Assembly (NCBI RefSeq): GCF_009917385.1
Contig: NZ_QWLJ01000002.1
Coordinates: forward strand, 186,001-250,000
From: Roseburia sp. 1XD42-34
Lineage (GTDB): Bacteria; Bacillota; Bacilli; Bacillales; Amphibacillaceae
Length of the DNA: 64,000 nucleotides
Direction of reading: 5' to 3'
In this document: positions 51,943-59,732 of the stretch, piece after piece
Layout: every line of letters begins with the position of its first letter
Position numbering within the stretch: the first letter of the stretch is position 1
The notes under the pieces: model-generated
Told to the model about the DNA's origin: nothing
Databases searched by the model: none
What the model saw: the letters and a program-made list of their open reading frames with translations, nothing else
Program-made: the position numbers and the translations under genes

Positions 51943-52186
51943 AAAGTATAAAAATTTTGGCTTTGGGATACGGATATAACGGAATAGCCACGTCCGGCGC
52001 AAGCGCCCAGCAACTAGGCGACTTCACGAATCGCCCTACGATAAGTCATCATTGGTTCGTGCCTCTCCATGATTCCTAAAACTTTAAATGATTCGCTCCA
52101 TTCGCTACGTTGCTAAACGAGCGCTCTCCGCCTTTGTTCTTGTCTAGGAAATTATAAAATTTTTTTGGTTTATAGTATAAGAAAAT
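51938..52186 (+). repeat. Intergenic repeat family A, copy 3 (about 249 bp, complete)
   Basis: ATAAGAAAGTATAAAA at the start; GCGACTTCACGAATCGCCCT, CATCATTGGTTCGTGCCTC and CATTCGCTACGTTGCTAAAC inside; GGTTTATAGTATAAG at the end. Closest match is 2156-2398. It sits between the AraC gene and the promoter of the binding-protein gene. Confidence 0.75.
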
Positions 52187-52348
52187 CTTCACTGTCAAAA
52201 AAAGAATTATGTCAATATGGATAATCGCCTCGTCTTGTGTTAAAGCAAATGTTAGTAATTTAGACTATTTATCCTTTGTTAATATATTCAACTGCTACCG
52301 TATATTTTATAGGGGTCACTTATAAAAAGCAACAAACCTAAAAAAGTA

Positions 52349-52390
52349 GACAACATGTTTATTGTGAAAGCGTTTTTATATATGTACGAT
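52349..52390 (+). promoter_or_regulatory. Promoter with cre-like site and shared upstream block (ABC transporter/phosphorylase genes)
   Basis: GACAACAT-N3-TATTGTG-A-AAGCGTTTT (52349-52376) matches the GH101 promoter block at 45157. The cre-like TGAAAGCGTTTTTA is at 52365-52378. Possible promoter elements are TTGTGA (52362-52367), 17 bases, TACGAT (52385-52390). Confidence 0.6.
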
Positions 52391-52433
52391 AAAGATAAGC
52401 AAGAAAACTAACTTAAAACAGGGGGCTTCCATT

Positions 52434-53783
52434 ATGAAAAGAGTGAAGTTTTTGTTAACTGTTTCCATTATTTTCGTTATTTTTACATTGACGGCGTGTT
52501 CAAATAAGGATCAAGCAGAAGATAAGTCAGAGGCTAAAGGAGACAGCGGCGAAAAAACAACCTTACATGTAGCCGCATTAGAATCGGCTTATGGTAAAGA
52601 AATGTGGGAAAACGTTATTCAATCCTATGAAAAAGTAAACCCAGATGTAACTGTTGAATTACAAATCGAAAAGAATCTGGAAGAAGTGGTGCGACCAAAT
52701 ATGCAGGCTGGTGACTATCCAGATGTGTTATTGTTAGCTACAAATAGAGAAGAAGCTTTAACGGAAACTTTAATTAAAGAAAATGGAGTTGAAAATATCA
52801 CCGATGTATTAGATATGCAAATACCTGGAGAAAAGGCTACTGTAAATGAAAAATTATTAGAAGGATTTACAGATACACTTGCTACAAATCCTTATGCAGA
52901 TGGAGAAACTTATTTAGCTCCTATGTTCTACAGTCCTACAGGTTTATTCTACAATGCAGGTCTATTTGAAGAAAAAGGTTGGGAAGTTCCAAAAACGTGG
53001 GATGAAATGTGGGAACTAGGTAATAAAGCTAAGAAAGAAGGTATTTCCTTATTTACGTATCCAACAAGTAACTACTTTGATACATTAATCGGTTCTATGC
53101 TGTACGCTGCTGGAGGAACTGATTTTTATAGTTCAGCTATGACATATAAAGATGGTATTTGGGAATCTAAAGAATCGGCACAAGTATTAAAAACGGTTGA
53201 AAAATTGGCAGAATATATACATCCAAATACTGTAGCAAATGCAAATCCAAATGATTTTACCAAAAACCAGCAGCTTGTGTTAGACAATAAAGCTTTGTTT
53301 ATGCCAAATGGTAACTGGGTTGTCGATGAAATGAAAGAAGCTCCAAGAGCAGAAAACTTTGCATGGGGGATGACTTCTATTCCAGCATTTGAAGATGATG
53401 GCGATCGCTATGCATTTACCTTCTTTGAACAAATTTGGATTCCAAAAGAGGCGAAAAACAAAGCAGCCGCTAAAGAATTTATTGCATATATGTATTCCGA
53501 TGAAGCTGCTGATACGTTTTTAGAAGCTGGAGCTGTACAACCAATTAAAGACATTACCCAAAAATTAAGCGGTCAAAAACAAACATTCTATAGCATTTAT
53601 GAGGCTAAAGACGTACTTCCAGCGATGGGAACTTTTGCATCAACGAAACCAGTTCCAGGTGCAAATATGGGTGAGACGTTATACGGAAGTATTGATAGTG
53701 TTATAAGTGGTGAAATGACGTATAAAGATTGGCAGAAGAAAATTGAAGAAGTAAGCGATAAGTTAAGATCAGCTATGAATTAA
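52434..53783 (+). CDS. Sugar ABC transporter substrate-binding lipoprotein (CUT1 family)
   Basis: 449 residues. Signal peptide with lipobox LTAC (Cys near residue 22), then the type-1 sugar-binding fold (VNPDVTVELQ, QAGDYPDVLLLATN, WDEMWELGNKAKKEG, PNGNWVVDEM, MTYKDWQKKIEEV). With the phosphorylase downstream the ligand is probably galacto-N-biose or lacto-N-biose. GGGGGC precedes the ATG. Confidence 0.88.
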   Translation: MKRVKFLLTVSIIFVIFTLTACSNKDQAEDKSEAKGDSGEKTTLHVAALESAYGKEMWENVIQSYEKVNPDVTVELQIEKNLEEVVRPNMQAGDYPDVLLLATNREEALTETLIKENGVENITDVLDMQIPGEKATVNEKLLEGFTDTLATNPYADGETYLAPMFYSPTGLFYNAGLFEEKGWEVPKTWDEMWELGNKAKKEGISLFTYPTSNYFDTLIGSMLYAAGGTDFYSSAMTYKDGIWESKESAQVLKTVEKLAEYIHPNTVANANPNDFTKNQQLVLDNKALFMPNGNWVVDEMKEAPRAENFAWGMTSIPAFEDDGDRYAFTFFEQIWIPKEAKNKAAAKEFIAYMYSDEAADTFLEAGAVQPIKDITQKLSGQKQTFYSIYEAKDVLPAMGTFASTKPVPGANMGETLYGSIDSVISGEMTYKDWQKKIEEVSDKLRSAMN

Positions 53784-53808
53784 CAGTATACCATTGTAAG
53801 TAAATTTA

Positions 53809-53822
53809 TGAAAACGATAACC
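53809..53822 (+). promoter_or_regulatory. Candidate cre-like site
   Basis: TGAAAACGATAACC fits TGWAANCGNTNWCA except for the last base. It lies 26 bases after the binding-protein stop. Weak evidence alone. Confidence 0.3.
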
Positions 53823-53895
53823 AACCAATCCGTTGACTAAAGCATACTCGCTCACTTCGTAACAAAGAAAACGAGCAGTTATTTAGAGTCTTCAT

Positions 53896-53950
53896 GGGCA
53901 GCCCTTCTCCCTCAGCATCGATGTGTTAAGCATGATAGGGAGGGTTGCCC
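53896..53950 (+). terminator. Strong hairpin between the binding-protein and permease genes
   Basis: GGGCAGCCCTTCTCCCT (53896-53912) pairs with AGGGAGGGTTGCCC (53937-53950). It has no T-run, so it is more likely an mRNA-stabilising or partially terminating hairpin that raises binding-protein levels over permeases. The rest of the 397-base gap to 54181 shows no gene. Confidence 0.6.
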
Positions 53951-54180
53951 GTATTGGTTCATTGCAGTGCACACACCATTAACGACTCAACGCTATTTTG
54001 AAGATTGAAATAGATACCTTTTTAGAAATTGTTAAAAATGCTAGTGGGATGGTTCGTAGTAAATCTGTCTTACGACAAATAACGTAAAAAATCTACTTTC
54101 TGTTTGAAATAGTTGGAATGTTAATGTCGAAATATGATGGAGCACACTTTAATCGTTTTGTACTAGAGAGAGGTGGGAAA

Positions 54181-55071
54181 ATGAGCAAATCGAAATCACG
54201 TAAGATATTTATTGGGGTTTGCATGATGCCGGCGCTAATTTTATTATTCGTCTTCATGTTTATGCCAACATTTGAAGTTTTCCGAATGTCACTTTACAGT
54301 TGGGGTGGATTTTCCAATACGCAGCAATTTGTCGGCTTCGATAATTTTAAATTGCTTTGGAATGATATGACGTTTATTCGTTCTTTTCAAAACTCGATTT
54401 TTCTTATCGTCGTCGTTGCCATGGTGACTTTTACGTTTGCCGTATTTTTTGCAGCCATTTTAACCAAAGAAAAAGTAAAGGGAGGAAATTTTTTCAGGAT
54501 CATTTTTTATATCCCAAATATTTTATCAATTGTTGTTATCGCAGGGATTTTTTCCGCAGTTTATGATCCGTCCGGTGGGCTATTAAATAGTATTTTAGAT
54601 ATGTTTAACCTAGAAAATCTCCAACAAATGTGGTTAGGCGATCAAAAAATTGTAATTTATAGCTTAGCTGCAGCTTTAGTTTGGCAGGCGATCGGATATT
54701 ATATGGTGATGTATATGTCAAGTATGGCGGCAATCCCACCAAGTTTTTATGAAGCAGCTTCGTTAGAAGGAGCAAGTAAAATGAAACAGTTTACTAGTAT
54801 TACTTTACCCTTAGTTTGGAACAACATTCGAACAACGCTAACTTTCTTTATTATTAGTACGATTAATTTAAGTTTCTTGCTAGTGAAAGCCATGACAGGC
54901 GGAGGACCTGATGGTTCAACAGAAGTATTCCTTTCGTACATGTATGCTCAGGCATATGGTAACTCTACCTTTGGTTACGGAATGGCTATAGGGGTTATTG
55001 TATTTCTGTTCTCCTTCTTATTAGCAGCGATTGTCAGCAGGATAACGAAACGAGATGTATTGGAGTATTAA
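54181..55071 (+). CDS. Sugar ABC transporter permease (MalF-type)
   Basis: 296 residues with six membrane segments. Binding-protein-dependent permease signature: YEAASLEGASKMKQFTSITLPL (EAA loop, near residue 190-211). ATG at 54181 follows GAGAGGTGGG; the upstream frame to 54118 lacks support. It pairs with the next gene. Confidence 0.88.
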   Translation: MSKSKSRKIFIGVCMMPALILLFVFMFMPTFEVFRMSLYSWGGFSNTQQFVGFDNFKLLWNDMTFIRSFQNSIFLIVVVAMVTFTFAVFFAAILTKEKVKGGNFFRIIFYIPNILSIVVIAGIFSAVYDPSGGLLNSILDMFNLENLQQMWLGDQKIVIYSLAAALVWQAIGYYMVMYMSSMAAIPPSFYEAASLEGASKMKQFTSITLPLVWNNIRTTLTFFIISTINLSFLLVKAMTGGGPDGSTEVFLSYMYAQAYGNSTFGYGMAIGVIVFLFSFLLAAIVSRITKRDVLEY

Positions 55072-55088
55072 GGAGGATTGAATGGACA

Positions 55089-55970
55089 ATGAAAAACTCG
55101 AAAAAAATGAGTCTGGACGGGTTAATGAAGATATTTATCTATGTTGCATTAGTAACATTAGCAGTGTCAATTATTGTTCCAGTCGCTTGGGTGTTTTTAG
55201 CCTCGATTAAGCAAAATAAGGAGTTTTATGGCAGTCCTTGGTCACTTCCAGAAGGAGTTCATCTTGCCAACTTTGTCGAAGCTTTTCAGGAAGCGCAAAT
55301 GGGGGAGTATTTATTAAATTCGGTACTGGTTACAGCAATGGCTTTACTCATTTTATTACTAGTAGCTTTACCAGCATCTTATGTATTATCCAGATTTGAA
55401 TTTAGAGGAAATGGTTTCATTAATTCCATTGTCAAAGCAGGATTGTTCATTAATGTTAGTTATATCGCAGTGCCGATTTTCTTAATGCTATTAGATTGGG
55501 ATACGGGTTTAAAAACTATGTTAGGAAATGACCTGTTACTAAATAACAGGTTTATGTTGGCATTGATTTATGCTTCCACTGCTTTACCGTTTACGATTTA
55601 TCTATTATCCAGCTATTTCAAAACACTTCCATCTGATTTTGAAGAAGCAGCAAGTATCGATGGTGCAGGCTATTATCGAACGATGTTTTCCGTTATGTTT
55701 CCGATGGCAGCACCAAGTATCGTGATCGTTATCTTATTTAATTTTTTATTGTTTTGGAATGAATATATATTAGCATTGACTTTAATGCCAGCAAGCAATC
55801 AAACATTGCCAGTAGGTTTATTGAATTTGATGGCTGCAGAACGTTCAGCAGTTAATTATGGACCAATGTACGCAGGTATGGTAATCGTCATGCTTCCTAC
55901 ATTAATTTTATATATTATGGTGCAGAAACGTTTAACACAAGGAATGACAGTTGGTGGAGTGAAAGGATAG
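55089..55970 (+). CDS. Sugar ABC transporter permease (MalG-type)
   Basis: 293 residues, six membrane segments, EAA loop in FEEAASIDGAGYYRTMFSVMFP. Starts 17 bases after the first permease with AAGGAGG upstream. No ATPase gene follows, so a shared MsmX-type ATPase encoded elsewhere is expected. Confidence 0.88.
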   Translation: MKNSKKMSLDGLMKIFIYVALVTLAVSIIVPVAWVFLASIKQNKEFYGSPWSLPEGVHLANFVEAFQEAQMGEYLLNSVLVTAMALLILLLVALPASYVLSRFEFRGNGFINSIVKAGLFINVSYIAVPIFLMLLDWDTGLKTMLGNDLLLNNRFMLALIYASTALPFTIYLLSSYFKTLPSDFEEAASIDGAGYYRTMFSVMFPMAAPSIVIVILFNFLLFWNEYILALTLMPASNQTLPVGLLNLMAAERSAVNYGPMYAGMVIVMLPTLILYIMVQKRLTQGMTVGGVKG

Positions 55971-55979
55971 GTGTAAAAA

Positions 55980-58142
55980 GTGAAAAAAACAACCGGAAGA
56001 GTAACATTACCAAGTCAGCAAAATTTTTTACAAGAAACGAAGGAATTGATGCAGCGTTGGGGGGCAGATGCCATTCGGGACAGTGATGGAACAAAGCTAG
56101 ATGATGAGATTAAACAATTAGATGCAAAAATTTATACGACGTATTTTGTGGCTCGCAACCACAATGATTTTGCTAAACAGCATCCAGAGGAAATGCAGCA
56201 GTTATATTTAATGTCACCATTTTATACAGCGACAGAGTCAACATTGGAAATTCCATTTTTAAAAGGATATTTTGAGGAACAAATAAAGCCAGATTATATT
56301 CATGATCCAAAGCGTTGGTGGGAGGTAATCGACAGATCAACTGGAAAGGTTGTTTCTCCCGAACATTGGCAAGTAAATGAAGAAAAAAATAGTGTAATCA
56401 TTAAACAAGTTCTCCCGTGGCACGAATATACCGTTTCATTCTTAGCTTATATGAAGTGGGATCCGACTCAGATGTATAATCACATCACGAATGATTGGGG
56501 AGATACACCGCATGATATCCCGTTTGACGTTCGTCAACCTCATTCTAACAAATATGTGAAAGAATATTTGGAGCAATGGTTAAAGGAAAACCCGGACACA
56601 GATGTTGTTCGTTTCACTACGTTTTTCTATCACTTTACACTTATTTTCAATGATTTAGGAAAGGAAAAATTCGTAGATTGGTTCGGCTATGGTGCAAGTG
56701 TATCCGTTGCAGCCTTGGAAGCCTTCGCAAAGGAAAAGGGTTATCGCCTAAGACCGGAAGATATTGTGGACAAAGGCTATTACAATACGACGTTCCGTGT
56801 ACCGACTAAAGCTTACTTGGATTACATTGATTTTATCCAGCAGTTTGTTGCTAAGGAAGTGAAGGAATTAGTCGATATCGTCCATGATCATGGTAAAGAA
56901 GCAATGATGTTTTTGGGAGATAATTGGATTGGTACAGAACCATATGGCAACTATTTTTCAAGTGTAGGCATGGATGCAGTAGTTGGAAGTGTCGGAGATG
57001 GGACAACGCTGCGGATTATTTCCGACATTCCAGGAGTAAAATATACAGAAGGGAGATTCTTACCCTATTTCTTCCCAGACACATTCTATGAGGGGAATGA
57101 CCCAGTTAGGGAGGCGAATGAGAATTGGTTAACAGCTCGCAGAGCACTCATGCGTAAGCCTTTAGACCGAATTGGCTATGGTGGCTATTTAAGCTTGGCT
57201 TATCAATTCCCTGAATTCGTCGATTATGTAGAAAAAGTTACGGATGAATTTCGTGAGATTTATAACAATATTCATGGTACAAAGCCGTATGTAGGATTAA
57301 AAGTCGCTATTTTAAATGCATGGGGTAAATTACGAACGTGGCAAACACATATTGTCGCTCACGGAAAATGGTATAAAAAAGCTTATTCTTATCAAGGAGT
57401 ATTAGAAGCGCTTAGTGGATCAGCGGTGGATGTCGTGTTTATTAGCTTTGATGATGTTATAGAGAACGGGGTTCCAGATGATGTGGATGTTATTATTAAT
57501 GCGGGTGATGCAGGTACAGCATTTTCAGGTGGAGAAAGATGGCAAGATGCTAGACTAACCTCTATTCTTCGTGAATGGGTGTACGGAGGTGGAGGGCTTG
57601 TTGGAATAGGTGAACCAACTGCATATCATTGGGAAGGACGCTATTTTCAACTTGCTAATGTTTTAGGAGTGGATAAAGAATTGGGCTTTAGCTTATCGAC
57701 GAATAAATATTTTACCGAAGTAACGGAGAACCATTTTATCGCTGAAGATGTAGTAGCGTTTAATTTTGGCGAAAGTATGGAACATATCTATGCTCTAAAC
57801 GAAACAACAGAAATTATGGAGTATTCCAATGGCGGAGTCCATCTAGCTAGTTCAGCTTTTGGGACGGGTAGAGGAGTTTACATTGCAGGTTTACCTTATA
57901 GTCACGAGAATACAAGACTGTTGTTGCGGGCTTTGTATTATGCTGCTCATAAAGAGAGAGAAATGAAAAAATGGTTCGCATCTAATGTGCATTGTGAAGT
58001 ACATGCTTATCCAGAAATTAAAAAATATGCCATCATTAATAACTCTACAGAGATACAAATGACCGATGTTTATGATGGGAATGGAAACAAACGCCAAGTT
58101 ACGTTAGAGGCAAGTGAAATAGTATGGGAGGACTATTCATGA
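55980..58142 (+). CDS. gnpA: 1,3-beta-galactosyl-N-acetylhexosamine phosphorylase (GH112)
   Basis: 720 residues, the normal GH112 length. It opens TGRVTLPSQQNFLQETKELM and has YFVARNHNDFAK, FTTFFYHFTLIFND and the acid-catalyst loop GDNWIGTEP (Asp314). It splits galacto-N-biose or lacto-N-biose with phosphate into galactose 1-phosphate and GalNAc or GlcNAc, in the cytosol. GTG at 55980, nine bases after the permease. The stop overlaps the next gene's start (ATGA). It makes this locus a phosphorolytic pathway for the disaccharide released by GH101. Confidence 0.93.
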   Translation: MKKTTGRVTLPSQQNFLQETKELMQRWGADAIRDSDGTKLDDEIKQLDAKIYTTYFVARNHNDFAKQHPEEMQQLYLMSPFYTATESTLEIPFLKGYFEEQIKPDYIHDPKRWWEVIDRSTGKVVSPEHWQVNEEKNSVIIKQVLPWHEYTVSFLAYMKWDPTQMYNHITNDWGDTPHDIPFDVRQPHSNKYVKEYLEQWLKENPDTDVVRFTTFFYHFTLIFNDLGKEKFVDWFGYGASVSVAALEAFAKEKGYRLRPEDIVDKGYYNTTFRVPTKAYLDYIDFIQQFVAKEVKELVDIVHDHGKEAMMFLGDNWIGTEPYGNYFSSVGMDAVVGSVGDGTTLRIISDIPGVKYTEGRFLPYFFPDTFYEGNDPVREANENWLTARRALMRKPLDRIGYGGYLSLAYQFPEFVDYVEKVTDEFREIYNNIHGTKPYVGLKVAILNAWGKLRTWQTHIVAHGKWYKKAYSYQGVLEALSGSAVDVVFISFDDVIENGVPDDVDVIINAGDAGTAFSGGERWQDARLTSILREWVYGGGGLVGIGEPTAYHWEGRYFQLANVLGVDKELGFSLSTNKYFTEVTENHFIAEDVVAFNFGESMEHIYALNETTEIMEYSNGGVHLASSAFGTGRGVYIAGLPYSHENTRLLLRALYYAAHKEREMKKWFASNVHCEVHAYPEIKKYAIINNSTEIQMTDVYDGNGNKRQVTLEASEIVWEDYS

Positions 58143-58306
58143 AGGATAAAATCTTATTAACTGTAAAGGTTATTTTCTTTCTTTTTTGCCTATTTCTCAT
58201 ATTTTCCGGACAGCAAACGGTTGGTAAATGGGAGTTATTTATGCAACTTGTCGGACTTGCTGGTCTCTTGTTTTTACTTTGGAACTATAACCGGAAATTT
58301 GTGTAA
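58139..58306 (+). CDS. Small two-helix membrane protein coupled to the phosphorylase gene
   Basis: 55 residues: a short basic start, membrane helix about 6-24 (LLTVKVIFFLFCLFLIF), a loop with GQQTVGKWE, a second helix about 34-50 (FMQLVGLAGLLFLLWNY) and a basic tail. ATGA overlap with gnpA and GGGAGG upstream show it is translated. Function unknown; perhaps it helps the transporter or is a small regulatory membrane peptide. Confidence 0.75.
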   Translation: MKDKILLTVKVIFFLFCLFLIFSGQQTVGKWELFMQLVGLAGLLFLLWNYNRKFV

Positions 58307-58705
58307 GTCTAAGAAATGAGAGCAGGTAGATAATAACGAGTTGCTTGCTAACGTGTACTTGCGAAAGTTATCCAGCAACTGTCCCTCGCTGCTAAATTGG
58401 TAAAAGCACTTTAAACCACTACTTCACCAAGTCCAAAATCATAGGAGATGAATGTATTAACAAACAAGATTAGTATGACTTAAAGGATGCATCACCGTTT
58501 CATTCATCTCCAGATCATCTGACTCTGCCTGTTTGGGGAGCATAGAATAATTTTGAAAGCTTATTTTTTAGTAGATCGGGGCACAGAAAAAAGTGAAGTC
58601 TCTCTTTGGTACGATTATTTTGTTTATACGATAAACGTTAAACCAGGTTAAGGGGATAGCTGTTAGCTTGCTATAAAAGAGTGTTGTGAAAAGGTGAGGA
58701 TAATG
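58307..58705. other. Gene-free gap between the small membrane protein and the ROK gene
   Basis: Contains GTTTATACGATAAAC (58622-58636), arms GTTTA/TAAAC, a possible operator, but no convincing promoter or terminator. Whether the ROK gene is in the gnpA transcript is unclear. Confidence 0.35.
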
Positions 58706-59611
58706 ATGAAATACGCCATTGGGATCGATATTGGAGGAACAAAAGTAGCAGCCGGAATTGTAAATGAATATGGTGATTTAATCCAACAGGAAATAGTTAG
58801 CAGTGATCCTGCTGATAAGGAAGCAATGTTTGCTAGTGTTGTTCGATGTGTGGAGCAGCTTATGAATCATTCTAGCATTCCGTTTGAAGAAATATATGGC
58901 ATTGGCGCAGGTCTGCCAGGAAAGGTAGATCGCAAGCGAGGGGTTGCTGTTTATCAGAATAATTTACCGTGGGAGAATTTTCCATTTGCCGACCGACTAC
59001 AAAAAGCAGTTGGTATGGGACGGATTGTAATCGATAATGATGTATATATGGCAGCATTCGCAGAATGGAAAAAAGCCTCTATGACGAAACAGGAGCTACT
59101 CGTTTATATTACGATTAGTACGGGTATTTCCTGCTCCATTATTCAAGGAGGCAAATATATCCGTGGTGCTGGCTTTGCTGGAGAATTGGGACTAGTTCCT
59201 GTTTATTCTACAATGAGTAGTGAACCATTGCAAAGGTTGGAAAGCGCTGCTTCTGGTCCAGCTATGCAGCTACAAGCACGCAATGTTTACGCAAATGATC
59301 AAGTATTAACGAAGGATATTTTTGCTAATTATTTGGCAGGAGATAACGAAGCACAACATTTAATAAAAGAAATGGTATCTGTTCTGACGCAAGGCGTCTA
59401 TATGGTTCATAGCTTGTTAGATCCACATAAAATCATATTTGGGGGCAGTGTTGCCACTCATAATCCTTGGCTGTTAGAGCTTATAAAGGCAAAGCTCAAA
59501 ACATATTTACTCGCTGAACAAAGCCATATTTTAGATAGTATGGAAATTAGTAAGTTGAATAATATGCAAGGTGTTATCGGAGCAGGATTAAGGGCAAGTA
59601 TGCTGGTATAA
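58706..59611 (+). CDS. ROK-family sugar kinase without the zinc motif
   Basis: 301 residues. ATP-binding start YAIGIDIGGTKVAAGI, GIGAGLPGKVD, catalytic Asp region VIDNDVYMAAFAEW, and GELGLVPVYSTMSSEPLQRLE where most ROK proteins have GH...CxCGxxGC. No DNA-binding domain, so it is a kinase rather than a repressor. By context it may phosphorylate the GalNAc or GlcNAc freed by GnpA, a role taken in bifidobacteria by NahK. ATG at 58706 with AAGGTGAGG upstream. Confidence 0.82.
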   Translation: MKYAIGIDIGGTKVAAGIVNEYGDLIQQEIVSSDPADKEAMFASVVRCVEQLMNHSSIPFEEIYGIGAGLPGKVDRKRGVAVYQNNLPWENFPFADRLQKAVGMGRIVIDNDVYMAAFAEWKKASMTKQELLVYITISTGISCSIIQGGKYIRGAGFAGELGLVPVYSTMSSEPLQRLESAASGPAMQLQARNVYANDQVLTKDIFANYLAGDNEAQHLIKEMVSVLTQGVYMVHSLLDPHKIIFGGSVATHNPWLLELIKAKLKTYLLAEQSHILDSMEISKLNNMQGVIGAGLRASMLV

Positions 59612-59732
59612 ATGGGATATTATAGAGAGTATAATAGTGTTTGTTCACGAACAGAAGAAAGATAGGTCTGAGAAGTTTAGGAAACTTTTCAGTACACTTT
59701 TTGAACAACCTCTACAAGGAGGGGGATTTTGA

